Assembly (NCBI RefSeq): GCF_000803265.1
Contig: NW_014575398.1
Span: forward strand, 1-59,831
Reading direction: 5' to 3'
DNA length: 59,831 nucleotides
DNA from: Ordospora colligata OC4
Lineage: Eukaryota; Microsporidia; Ordosporidae
Part shown: positions 27,313 to 35,934 of the stretch, one piece after another
How positions within the stretch are numbered: the stretch's first letter is position 1
Layout: every line of letters begins with the position of its first letter
The notes under the pieces: generated by a model
Databases searched by the model: none
What the model was told of the DNA's origin: nothing
Seen by the model: only the letters and a program-made list of their open reading frames with translations
Made by a program: the position numbers and the translations under genes

Positions 27313-27459
27313 TAATGAATTGATTATATTGATGCTTTATAGAATTCAATCATTACTAGTCATGTATTGTAAACCTTACCATGTTATATAAAGTCAAGAA
27401 TACAAAAAATAAAATAGTTAAGAAAGCAAAATTATCAAAACATCTTTACTTAATACCAG

Positions 27460-28263
27460 CTAGTTTCTGATTCCATTCTCAAGTACTGTGGCTCTATAGC
27501 TCTCGTAAATCTCGCTTGCAGTGTAGTCTATCAGACCGTTGATGTGTGTGCTAAGTAATAGCTCTCTGAGTGCAGCAACATCACAATGCAGCGCATTGTC
27601 TATGCTTATATCTCCCCACATGCAGCTTTTCATTCTGAGCTCAGGAGTTGCTTTGTTTGTTGATATAGTGAGGAAAGGAATCAGTCTGTTAAGATCATTC
27701 GCTACTGATGGAGTAGGACATAGATCAGGATCGTCCAGATCAAATATTTCAATGTCATAGTACTTCATTTGCTCAACTATCCTCTCCTTCATCTCAGCCC
27801 TTTCAAGAATGCTTAGTCCGTCAGCTTTACTGATCACCGGAATGATATTCACAAGCCCTGAAACCTTTTTCAAAAACACTATGTCTTTATTCTTCAATCC
27901 CGAGGATGTCGATGGAATAAAGTATAGCATACAATGCACCCGTGTGTCCTCATACTTTGGATTCCTTCGGATTTTAGACTCCTCTGCAATGAACATGTCA
28001 AGTTGTGCTTTGATGAAGTCGCATATGGTTTCTTGAAGTCCAGAGTCATTAAGTGTCTCTCCAAATCCCGGCATGTCTATCAAAGTCACTCTTTGAGAGA
28101 CTCCTTCGCAATCAAGGTTCAGCATGTACAAGTCAATCTCTTCCTGCTTCTTTGATGAAATTATCTGCTTTCCAATCAGAGTGTTGAAGAACGACGACTT
28201 TCCAGATCCCCTTTCTCCTACTGCCATCAGTGTGAATCTTCTGTTCTGTTTCTTTACAATCAT
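27460..28263 (-). CDS. Septin GTPase
   Basis: P-loop AVGERGSGKSSFFNTLIG, switch II/G3 LIDMPGFGETLN and G4 region IIPVISKADGLS (AKAD in other septins) followed by the septin unique element near the C-terminus define a septin. Septins assemble filaments at membranes and division sites; in fungi they scaffold cytokinesis. At 267 residues it is the GTPase domain alone, without the C-terminal coiled coil. The polybasic stretch KKQNRR before the P-loop could bind phosphoinositides. No CCC signal is seen close to the ATG. Confidence 0.9.
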   Translation of the reverse strand: MIVKKQNRRFTLMAVGERGSGKSSFFNTLIGKQIISSKKQEEIDLYMLNLDCEGVSQRVTLIDMPGFGETLNDSGLQETICDFIKAQLDMFIAEESKIRRNPKYEDTRVHCMLYFIPSTSSGLKNKDIVFLKKVSGLVNIIPVISKADGLSILERAEMKERIVEQMKYYDIEIFDLDDPDLCPTPSVANDLNRLIPFLTISTNKATPELRMKSCMWGDISIDNALHCDVAALRELLLSTHINGLIDYTASEIYESYRATVLENGIRN

Positions 28264-28345
28264 CTTGTTTGTTTACTGCAAGAACAAATTTATATCTTAT
28301 CATAATATACTCTCAGAACCTACTTATACACATCAACATATTATT

Positions 28346-28981
28346 CTATTCATGGAATACAGATTTAAAATGCACATTCAAAAAACTACATGCATCAATT
28401 GCATCTTTTATGTGTGTTTTAAATTTGCTGAAAGACGTTGCTCCATGCAGTGCAAGATAAACAACCTCTTCTGAGTTTATTAGATACACAATCGTTAAAA
28501 CAAGGTGCTGAATTCCATCTTCTGTAGAAGACAGATCGATACAGTCCTCAGATGCAGTACATGAATAGCATAAGTCAATCATTGAAAATCCAAAGTATGA
28601 CAGGAATAATGTGATGCAATTAACCATCGCTGAAAGCAATGATCCACCTTCTTCTCTTACAACAACTCTAAGTCCAAGTCCAGAATCAACCAATACAACA
28701 CGGTTGAATATGTCGACAAGAATACTCTCGTACTCTTGCACCTTCTTCTCAGTAACAGTCTCTTGTCTTGAAACACACAGAAACTCAACCACAATATTCA
28801 ACTTCTTCCCTTCCTTGGAATTTCCACACTCCACAGATACTTGTGTATTTCCTTGTCGTAGATCCACTCTTCCAGAATCTCCAAATACGCTTTTGGTTAC
28901 TTCTATTCTTCGAAACTCTTTTTGCTTCCTTCCATCCTCTCTGAATCCACCCTCTGAAACAAGCATGGATGGTAATATCAT
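28346..28981 (-). CDS. SKI6: Exosome core RNase PH-like subunit (Rrp41/Ski6)
   Basis: The opening LVSEGGFREDGRKQKEFRRIEVTKSVFGDSGRVDLRQGNTQVSVEC is the RNase PH fold start characteristic of Rrp41 (LxSPEGxRxDGRxxxELRxIxxxxG…GSxxxxxGNTKVxA). The later DSGLGLRVVVREEGGSLLSAMVNCITLFLS matches the DGGxxxAxVNAxxLAL region. It forms part of the six-subunit ring that threads RNA to Rrp44 for 3'-5' decay. As in other eukaryotes the catalytic residues are not preserved. Divergent from the cyclin gene, 64 bases apart. Confidence 0.75.
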   Translation of the reverse strand: MILPSMLVSEGGFREDGRKQKEFRRIEVTKSVFGDSGRVDLRQGNTQVSVECGNSKEGKKLNIVVEFLCVSRQETVTEKKVQEYESILVDIFNRVVLVDSGLGLRVVVREEGGSLLSAMVNCITLFLSYFGFSMIDLCYSCTASEDCIDLSSTEDGIQHLVLTIVYLINSEEVVYLALHGATSFSKFKTHIKDAIDACSFLNVHFKSVFHE

Positions 28982-29045
28982 CCGTAATTTGTATTTTCAT
29001 CGCATGAATTACAGGTAAACGATTAATTATACATTCCCTTCGTGC

Positions 29046-29684
29046 ATGAGTCAACATTATGATATGTGCAAAAAAGTCACAGATACTAAATGCATCAAAG
29101 GTATCATCAACATATCAAGAAATCTCGAAATTCCACAGAAAACAGCATATTTTGCACTAGGAATCTACTACAAACACGCTCTTGATTCAAATTGCATGAA
29201 AATAACAGCTGCAGGAGCCGCATGTATAATGCTAGCTGGAAAAATCAATGGATCACCAAGAACCCTTGAACAGATCCTAAGGGCTAGCCACAGGTACTAT
29301 GGAATCAACTCAGAAAATATGTTTAAGCAAGACTACGAAGATGCCATAGAAATCGAATTGCATGCATGCATTCTGATCGACTTTGACTTTAGCACAAATG
29401 ACCCATATAAGCTTCTAGAGGTATTCTGTGCAGAATATCACATTCCTAAGCAGAAAGCACTCATTATATGGACTATACTGAATGATTCGGCATGTATTCC
29501 TCTTCAATCAGCATTCTCATCCAGAACGATACTTATGACTTGTATATTTGTTTCAGAACTCATACAAGGCCACCCCATGGATATTTCTTCATTCAAGCAA
29601 AAATTCGGGCTTAGCGACATCCAAGATACAGAAATCAATTTTATTTCTGAAGAGATCGTTTCAATGTATGAGACACTATTATAG
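29046..29684 (+). CDS. Transcription-type cyclin (cyclin K/T/L, Ctk2-like)
   Basis: A cyclin box at residues ~15-120: AAGAACIMLAGKINGSPRTLEQILRASHRYY corresponds to AxxALxLAxKxEExPRxLxxVI of cyclins K, T and L. HACILIDFDFSTNDPYKLLEVF is the usual ExxxLxxLxFDLxxxxPHxxL helix 5. Such cyclins pair with CDK9/CDK12/Ctk1-type kinases that phosphorylate the Pol II tail. A second, weaker cyclin fold fills the C-terminal half. CCC lies 7 bases upstream of the ATG. Which kinase it partners is not shown. Confidence 0.75.
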   Translation: MSQHYDMCKKVTDTKCIKGIINISRNLEIPQKTAYFALGIYYKHALDSNCMKITAAGAACIMLAGKINGSPRTLEQILRASHRYYGINSENMFKQDYEDAIEIELHACILIDFDFSTNDPYKLLEVFCAEYHIPKQKALIIWTILNDSACIPLQSAFSSRTILMTCIFVSELIQGHPMDISSFKQKFGLSDIQDTEINFISEEIVSMYETLL

Positions 29685-29823
29685 GCACTAATTATTACAA
29701 ATCACTCATAAAATTCAAAGTCTTGCTAAAACAATATAGAGCAGAATGCCAAATGCTACTTTTTGTCACAATCTAGCACTGAGATTAAATAGAATACAGT
29801 TTTTGTACATCCTATATTCACAA

Positions 29824-30066
29824 TCAATCCTTACTGCAGCTATCAACCCATGCAGAGTACACATCTATTCCTGTTGTGAGTTTATCTATGTCGCACATAA
29901 AACTTGCCTCGCATACTGAGCACCGAGCAATTCCCTTCATCTGCATCTTCTTGATCACACATTGTACAACATTCTCGTGGCTGCACATTGGACAGTTGAA
30001 CTGCCTTTCAAGCTTGGTCTGCTTTCTGGGCATGTTGACTTTTCTTCGCACCTTCTTCCTGCCCAT
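29824..30066 (-). CDS. ELF1: Elf1, transcription elongation zinc protein
   Basis: An 80-residue protein of the standard Elf1 form: MGRKKVRRK basic lead, FNCPMCSHENVVQC (CxxC), ARCSVCEASF (second CxxC) and the C-terminal IDVYSAWVDSC (IDVYSxWIDxC). Elf1 sits on the Pol II downstream cleft with Spt4/5 and helps passage through nucleosomes. The ATG at 30066 begins the conserved MGRKK; a CCC occurs 13 bases upstream, and an upstream frame extension to 30108 is not needed. Confidence 0.92.
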   Translation of the reverse strand: MGRKKVRRKVNMPRKQTKLERQFNCPMCSHENVVQCVIKKMQMKGIARCSVCEASFMCDIDKLTTGIDVYSAWVDSCSKD

Positions 30067-30131
30067 CCTGCCAATACAAGGGATGCCTTGTAATTCAATT
30101 AAGCACATCTAAGTCGATCTACACGCCCTCC

Positions 30132-30428
30132 ATGCAAATCTTAACAGATGAGGAAAGCGATATAGAAGTGCTTGAGCTTCAAGGGGACGTCGAAAATATG
30201 GATGCATTTGACGGACACTTTAACAAAGATCTTGTACAGCTTGAGTTTCCTACATTCATATTGCAAGGAAGAAAGATTCACAAAGAGCTAAGCATTCTTC
30301 AAAGAGACGTTGTCAACAGCATTCCCTGCATAAAGTTAGTGAGAAAGCTTAAGACAGTTTATCTGTTTGATAAGCCACCAAGATATAGGAGGTCCATTCC
30401 AAACGGCAAAAAACAAATAAGAGATTGA
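30132..30428 (+). CDS. Small protein resembling TFIIIC subunit 6 (tau55/GTF3C6)
   Basis: A 98-residue acidic-to-basic protein. DIEVLELQGDVENMDAF (~9-26) followed by LVQLEFPTFILQGRKI (~34-50) resembles the VLVELxGxI…ILQVDxxVFxGxY strands of the TFIIIC tau55/GTF3C6 triple-barrel domain. TFIIIC recognises A and B boxes of Pol III genes. The alignment is short and the identity uncertain. CCC lies 3 bases before the ATG. It converges with the E1-like gene with 2 bases between stops. Confidence 0.4.
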   Translation: MQILTDEESDIEVLELQGDVENMDAFDGHFNKDLVQLEFPTFILQGRKIHKELSILQRDVVNSIPCIKLVRKLKTVYLFDKPPRYRRSIPNGKKQIRD

Positions 30429-30430
30429 TC

Positions 30431-31300
30431 CTAGGCATACTTACATACTATGCAATCTTTGTCTTTTTCAAGAAGCATCTTATTGATCACTAGTTTGTCC
30501 TCACTGCTGTAGAATATAAAGTCATAAGCTGTCTCTGGTGAGCACAACATTCTATACACTAAGCTTGCACAGATAGAGTTAATAAAACATACATTTGGCA
30601 TTATGTTATCGTACATCCCAACAACTTCAAACTCATTCGTGTTCAACTCGTTCGGTGAAATCGCATTGAAAGCATCAATTATTTTCATAACAGTACTTTT
30701 CTTATTGAAATATCTCATGTCATCTAAAGTCATATCTCTGTCCATTTCCACCATCGATCTCAGCACTGCATTTCGATTTTCAGGCGTAATGTGCACAGGC
30801 AAAGACTTCATTGTGCAAATTCCAGGGTTATTGATTTCATACAGATCCTTAATGCAATACAAGCATGCCAATCCTCTGCGCACCATCTTTACATGCGCCT
30901 TGTATCCGCTAATTCCACAATCTATCAACATTTTGCATTCAGACCTCATAAACATCAGGTTCAGATCCATTCGTGTAGCCACATTATCCACCGCACAAAC
31001 CAAGACATCATATTGATTTATTATGCAAATATCTACATCCTGTATCCTTTGTGTCACAAACTCAACTTCTTCTCCATGCATCTCGTTGATCACTTCTGCT
31101 ACTCTCTGAGATTTGTATCTACCCTCGTCTGTTCTCTTAAACATACAAGACCTGTGCAGGTTGCTCAGTGTAATCCGGTCATCATCCACAACCAACAATC
31201 GGTTGCCCTTTCCTGCGAGCAGCTTCAAAAGCTCAATGCCTGTTCCTCCACATCCTTTAAATTAAAGTTATCACATACCTACTACAACAACCCTCATCAT
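30431..31300 (-). CDS. Uba2/Uba3-type E1 activating-enzyme subunit, one intron
   Basis: Two exons: 31279-31300 and 30431-31254, joined they give 281 residues with no frame break. The first exon codes MMRVVVVG and the second resumes with CGGTGIELLKLLAG, restoring the GxGGxG ATP loop that is otherwise missing. Further marks are VVDDDRITLSNLHRSCMFK, RYKSQRVAEVINEM, CLYC (zinc), the catalytic-Cys region NNPGICTMKSLPVHITPEN (Uba3 MCTIASMPRLPEHC; Uba2 GCTIRNTPSEPIHC), and a final CIVCKYA zinc pair. The product would activate SUMO or NEDD8 with an Aos1/Ula1 partner. No ubiquitin-fold domain remains. Choice between Uba2 and Uba3 is open. Confidence 0.8.
31255..31278 (-). other. 24-nt spliceosomal intron in the E1-like gene
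   Basis: On the minus strand the intron begins GTATGT (yeast-consensus donor), contains TGATAAC (branch-like) and ends TTTAAAG. Removing it joins G|GA into a Gly codon and links VVVVG to CGGTG, giving the canonical E1 nucleotide loop. Without splicing the conserved loop has no in-frame ATG close by. Confidence 0.8.
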
Positions 31301-31324
31301 CAAAATCCACAGCTCTGGATTTTT

Positions 31325-31500
31325 AAACTAGGCGATCAAATAAATCTGAATAAGTAAAGTAGATCTAAGCTAACCCAAATAAATAAATCTAAGTTAAACT
31401 AGGCAAGTGAGTAAAATAGATCCAAATTAATCCGATTAAGTAAATCAAGTTAGATCTAAGTTAAGTAATTAAAGTAGATCTAAGTAAAACTAAGCCAAAC
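31325..31500. repeat. Degenerate repeat around TAGATCTAAG
   Basis: The spacer between the E1-like start and TOM70 stop is made of drifting copies of a 25-35 base unit. TAGATCTAA or TAGATCCAA occurs near 31360, 31417, 31451 and 31475, usually with AAGTAAA upstream and AAGTTAA downstream. No coding potential seen. Confidence 0.6.
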
Positions 31501-31504
31501 TGTG

Positions 31505-32938
31505 TCAAGTAATTTCTTTTAACTCAGGATACATCTGCATCACATTCTCCTGTGCTTCAATCAAAATCAAAGCTTGCAGTACAACAAGCATCTCCTCATA
31601 TCTAACTGCATATCTCAACCCTGCTTCATACACTGCTTTGCTATCCTTATCATTCTTACTCAGAAGAACTCCTCCTAGATACACATACGGCTTGAAATAC
31701 CGCTCATCCAACTTAATTGCTGCTCTAAAGTTTTTTTCTGCCACATCAACACTTCCCTGTGCTTGAAGTACAACGCCTTTCAATAGAAACGTTCTAGGAT
31801 CTGCTCCATACATGCTCTCCATCTCTAGAAGTATATTCGCTATCCTTTCAAAATCCTCATTCTTCAGGTAGAATTCGCACCCAATCGATAATATAAGAAT
31901 GCTTGAACCGTGCCTTCTCAATCCTTCCTCAACGGCATTGCCTGCTGCCTCCGTCCTTCCTCTTCCAACCTCATACACTATTCTGTCTACATACAAAAAA
32001 TCATAGTCACAAACATTCATTGCTTGGCTAATCAAGTTCTCATATTTTTCATTGTCCTTCATGCACAAATATGTCTTAGCTGCATAAAATAAAACTCCTA
32101 CACTCCTATTGTTTTGAGATACAAAGTCATCGATATCCATCGGGACAAGTCCATGAACAGCCTTCAGATACTCTCGTAATCCAACAGAATATATCATCTT
32201 CTCATCCTCAAGTAATGAAATCGCTGCTGCATCTTTACCCTCGGCATACTTCGATAATGCTGTAACAAACTTCGATAATGAGTCGCTCCTATCCTCAGCC
32301 ATCACAATTGCATCCTCATATCTTCCCTTTCGCACCAGTTCAACCAATTCATCACTCACAAGCGATCCACTTCCAAAAAGATCAGGAAATGTGCCAAAAA
32401 ATCCTTCATACACAATCCTAGATACTCGTCCCTCAAATCCTCCTATTATTTTCTTTACTTCTACATCAGCTTCGTTCTTTAACATCTCTTGTGCTTGCTT
32501 TCTGTATCTTTCATCTTTAGTCATCAATCCACACACAAAAATATCATATAATGCTTGTCGCTTCATCCCAAGCACTTTATGACATTCATATTTTAATCTC
32601 AATGCCCTTTCATTGTTCAATACATTCAAATCCAGCGATTTATTTGCATAAACAAGTGCTTCCTTATATGCCTTAATCCTTACAAAACATATTGCTAGAT
32701 TGTTATAAATATCAACTAATGCATTATCTTTCGTCTCCAATAGCTCTAAACTGCGTAGATAGCAAACAATCGCTTCTCCATACATCTTATCCTTCATACA
32801 CATAAACCCCTTGTTAACATACTCCTCTAATCTTTCCTTTTTTCTTCTGCTTCGCTCTCTTGCCTTCAATCCTTGATATACAAGCATCAATCCAGAAACC
32901 ACAGTAACTGCAAGAAGCGCAGTTGTTTGCCTCTTCAT
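31505..32938 (-). CDS. TOM70: Tom70, mitosomal outer-membrane TPR import receptor
   Basis: A single N-terminal membrane segment (~7-24) followed by a basic linker (KARERSRRKKER) and tetratricopeptide repeats to the end: residues 38-70 (VNKGFMCMKDKMYGEAIVCY), 75-108 (IYNNLAICFVRIKAYKEALVYANKSLDL), and others near 300-420 (LLKGVVLQAQGSVDVAEKNFRAAIKLD). This is the Tom70 layout: an outer-membrane anchor with Hsp70/90-binding and preprotein-binding TPRs facing the cytosol. Length 477 against 617 in yeast. CCC lies 4 bases before the ATG. With Sam50 in this window it indicates a retained mitosome import system. Confidence 0.8.
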   Translation of the reverse strand: MKRQTTALLAVTVVSGLMLVYQGLKARERSRRKKERLEEYVNKGFMCMKDKMYGEAIVCYLRSLELLETKDNALVDIYNNLAICFVRIKAYKEALVYANKSLDLNVLNNERALRLKYECHKVLGMKRQALYDIFVCGLMTKDERYRKQAQEMLKNEADVEVKKIIGGFEGRVSRIVYEGFFGTFPDLFGSGSLVSDELVELVRKGRYEDAIVMAEDRSDSLSKFVTALSKYAEGKDAAAISLLEDEKMIYSVGLREYLKAVHGLVPMDIDDFVSQNNRSVGVLFYAAKTYLCMKDNEKYENLISQAMNVCDYDFLYVDRIVYEVGRGRTEAAGNAVEEGLRRHGSSILILSIGCEFYLKNEDFERIANILLEMESMYGADPRTFLLKGVVLQAQGSVDVAEKNFRAAIKLDERYFKPYVYLGGVLLSKNDKDSKAVYEAGLRYAVRYEEMLVVLQALILIEAQENVMQMYPELKEIT

Positions 32939-33020
32939 TACCGGGATTCATTTTTTCCTTAATTTACTTCTATCGCTATACCTTATTCAATGCACTCAAA
33001 CATACTACAACACTATCATT

Positions 33021-33094
33021 CAATCATCATGGCTCCATTCATATAATTACACACTTCCAATCATCATAGCTCCATTCATATAATTATACACTTC
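33021..33094. repeat. Tandem duplication, 37-base unit x 2
   Basis: Bases 33021-33057 and 33058-33094 are two head-to-tail copies (CAATCATCATRGCTCCATTC…CACTTC) differing at two positions. The second copy includes the stop codon and last codons of the gene at 33084-35093. Confidence 0.9.
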
Positions 33095-35093
33095 CAACCG
33101 TATGCTTCTGTACATCTCTTTCTTCAGTTCTATAGATCTCGTTATACTTCGATAAAAATCTCGATTCAGTTCCTCTTAATGCTACTTTCAGTTCTGCTCT
33201 TTGCTCATCATTTGCTTCAAACACAAATTCCAGAATTCCATTCTTCATCTCATCAATATGTTTCTCAGGTACTGTTTCCTTATGCTTGTATATTGCAGAT
33301 AGCAACAGTGTATAGTATTTATTCTCAATATATGCCGATAACTCTTCAAAAGTGCCGCACTTTCCAAGAATCATGGCTCTTAATGCCAAAGACACATACA
33401 CTGCTTCTAATTCATGGAAGTTCTTGTGTACACCTTGCTCTGCAACAACACATCCGATCAGGTATACGCCAATCATCCTCAGTAACTCATCAGATATTTG
33501 TGCATCTTTCATAAGAATAACATGCAGAAATGACAGGATGCTTGGATCAAAACATACAAACCCATCATTGAGCTTCATCATCAGAAATTCTACAAACAAA
33601 CGCATTCCTTCATTACATTCAGCGCATACATAGTCTGATATCATACATCTAAGTCTTACAAGGCGCTGGTCGTTGCTTTTAGTATCCATCAGAAACAAAT
33701 CTCGAAGGACACTCCACTTTCTTTCTGTATGTATCTGTTCAAATGATTTCATAAACAGATATCCTGATGCCAACAGTAACTCAGGAAATGCCTTAATCGA
33801 TCCTATAAACAAGGATATGTAAGATATATGCTCGACATTCGCAAAGAATGTATTGTCAAACACAAGTGGTAGGCACTCGTGCTGATTTCCAGGATGGCAG
33901 GCAAACACAATCAAGTCGTCCCAATGCATCTGAGCCTTCAAATGGCCAAGAACCTCAAATATCTTTGAAGGATGTCTGGCATTAACTATATCGTTATAGA
34001 ACACAACCCTATCAAGCTCAAAATCGTCTCCTATTGTCTTACATGCATAAAGTGTTTGCATGCTTTTATACTTTGCACAAAGAAACCTATCTTTTATGTG
34101 GCTCAGTTCATGCATTGCCAAATAGTTCATCTGTGGAACGCTGATATCATGGAGGATGGGATATGCATATGAAAACTCAGCAGTCTGTCCGATAGCATGA
34201 TGAATCGCTGGCAATATCTCAAGTGCACATATTGCAGCAAAAACTTCTTCATAGGTATTTGGCATTTTTGTAGCGAATACATTCAGACCAAATACGATGG
34301 TTTTCAACATTCCCTTGAGCACCAGCTTTGATTCTTTATCCATATCAAGCCCAGCAAGCAAATGGATCGTTGAAAGCACTTCATCGGCATCATGTTCGTT
34401 TATGAATGCAAAGCTCATGCAATTGGTGACAATTCCTGAGAGATATGTCAGGAGAGATATGATGTATGTGTGTTTCTGTGATACTGATTGTGGAATATAA
34501 ACAATAACTGCCTTAAGTGCAATGCAACATGCTACAAGATTCTTATCGATGATGTTGTCTGTTGCATAAACAGTCAGTCTCTTAAATATAGGCAGTAGGC
34601 GTTTGAAGCACATTGATTGATTATCAAGAAGCAGCATTGTAAGCCCAATTTCTTTGTGACTGAATCTGCAGCTGAATATTCGCTTTATGATTGATTTATA
34701 CAGGTTATATGTCTGACTGTATCCAAAGTGTTTTCTATAATACTCAAGATCTATAGAAGATAAATTGAGCTCGGACATGCAGCATACAAAGTCTTCGATA
34801 TCACCAGGAATTATTGATCTTTTGACAAAGTCAGCCATTGCAATACTGAATTCGATATGAAATATTGTTTGTGAGCGATTGTACTGTTTGAAAAAGCTTT
34901 TAAGCTGATCTAGAATTTCTTTGGATCCTTGAACTGGCTCAAGAGGGATGTTTGTAAGTAAGAAGTACTTGATGTAAACGTCATGAATTGAGAGTATGTC
35001 TGTGACTGATGGAGAGCTTGTATGTAAAGCGGTGTCTATTATTGACTTTACACTATTGTGTGTGTAGAAATCCATGTCGTGCCTTACTGTCAT
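33084..35093 (-). CDS. Large all-helical protein of unknown function
   Basis: A 669-residue protein, almost entirely predicted helix, with no membrane segment, signal peptide or recognised motif. Leucine/isoleucine-rich helices of 15-20 residues alternate along its length in a way compatible with HEAT-like or exportin-like solenoids (for example LLPIFKRLTVYATDNII and MFLHVILMKDAQISDELLRMIG-like segments). Members of the importin-beta/exportin group in microsporidia are this divergent, but I cannot show that it belongs there. Two ATGs near the start (35093, 35075) are possible and neither has a CCC signal. Divergent from the lysine-rich gene. Confidence 0.75.
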   Translation of the reverse strand: MTVRHDMDFYTHNSVKSIIDTALHTSSPSVTDILSIHDVYIKYFLLTNIPLEPVQGSKEILDQLKSFFKQYNRSQTIFHIEFSIAMADFVKRSIIPGDIEDFVCCMSELNLSSIDLEYYRKHFGYSQTYNLYKSIIKRIFSCRFSHKEIGLTMLLLDNQSMCFKRLLPIFKRLTVYATDNIIDKNLVACCIALKAVIVYIPQSVSQKHTYIISLLTYLSGIVTNCMSFAFINEHDADEVLSTIHLLAGLDMDKESKLVLKGMLKTIVFGLNVFATKMPNTYEEVFAAICALEILPAIHHAIGQTAEFSYAYPILHDISVPQMNYLAMHELSHIKDRFLCAKYKSMQTLYACKTIGDDFELDRVVFYNDIVNARHPSKIFEVLGHLKAQMHWDDLIVFACHPGNQHECLPLVFDNTFFANVEHISYISLFIGSIKAFPELLLASGYLFMKSFEQIHTERKWSVLRDLFLMDTKSNDQRLVRLRCMISDYVCAECNEGMRLFVEFLMMKLNDGFVCFDPSILSFLHVILMKDAQISDELLRMIGVYLIGCVVAEQGVHKNFHELEAVYVSLALRAMILGKCGTFEELSAYIENKYYTLLLSAIYKHKETVPEKHIDEMKNGILEFVFEANDEQRAELKVALRGTESRFLSKYNEIYRTEERDVQKHTVGSV

Positions 35094-35164
35094 GAGATAC
35101 TGTGCATTGCTGAATTTAAATAGTAGAGCACCAATGGAAACCGACGAATGTGTGCAACAAGATG

Positions 35165-35250
35165 TTTCACAGATTCGGTAGAGTGGTTTATAGATACATA
35201 AGTTGAACTTTCACAGATTCAGTGGAGTGTTTTATCGATATGAGTTGAAC
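35165..35250. repeat. Tandem duplication, ~43-base unit x 2
   Basis: TTTCACAGATTCRGTRGAGTG…GTTGAAC occurs at 35165-35208 and again at 35209-35250, imperfectly. It occupies the divergent spacer between two genes, where promoter elements would be expected. Confidence 0.8.
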
Positions 35251-35305
35251 TGTGCAATCTATTTGTATCAATGTGAATATCAATTGAAAGCATGATTGCC
35301 CTTGG

Positions 35306-35923
35306 ATGGCGGTTAACAGGCTTAGTAAGAGTAAGGATAAATTGTTAGAGAAGAAAATATACAAATCAGCACTTCTTGAAACAGTCGAAGTTTTGAACAA
35401 GAAGGCGGACGAAAAAGACTTGAGTAACAAAAAGAAACGCAAAGCAACTGATGAAGATGCATCGGGTGAAAACGGCGTGCCGTGGATTATTAAAAAGCCA
35501 AAGACCGATCCATATAAGACAACAGCAAACAAACAGAGAAGAAATCAAGAAGCAAAGGAAATGCGTATTCAAAAGAGAAAAAACAAGCAGGAGTCTAAGA
35601 ATTCTGAAAGTGTCGAAAGCGAAGAACATTCAAGAAAAACAAGAAAAGAAAGGAAGCAAGAAAAGATAAATGGAAGAGGCAATGGAATATCATCCAAAGA
35701 GTACTATGAAAAGTTTGTGAAGAAATCAAGCGGCATAAGCATTCAGAATTCACACAAATCCAATAAAAATCAAAACTCAGATTCAAATAATGAGAAATTC
35801 AACAGAGATGGATTTGCTTCCAAACGCAAAACAGACTTTCCAACCAATACCAAAGGGCGTCATGGATCAAAATCAAACGATAAAAAAAGAAGCATAAATC
35901 ATAAAAAGAGGAGAGAATATTAG
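35306..35923 (+). CDS. Lysine-rich low-complexity nuclear/nucleolar-type protein
   Basis: 205 residues, about a quarter Lys/Arg, rich also in Ser, Asn and Glu. The first 60 residues have a helical part (KLLEKKIYKSALLETVEVLNKK) and a bipartite basic motif (KKKRK). The middle is strongly basic (KQRRNQEAKEMRIQKRKNKQE) and the end disordered. The composition fits ribosome-biogenesis factors, but no family is recognised. CCC lies 4 bases before the ATG. Convergent with the INTS4-like gene, 11 bases between stops. Confidence 0.65.
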   Translation: MAVNRLSKSKDKLLEKKIYKSALLETVEVLNKKADEKDLSNKKKRKATDEDASGENGVPWIIKKPKTDPYKTTANKQRRNQEAKEMRIQKRKNKQESKNSESVESEEHSRKTRKERKQEKINGRGNGISSKEYYEKFVKKSSGISIQNSHKSNKNQNSDSNNEKFNRDGFASKRKTDFPTNTKGRHGSKSNDKKRSINHKKRREY

Positions 35924-35934
35924 TGACCTTATCT

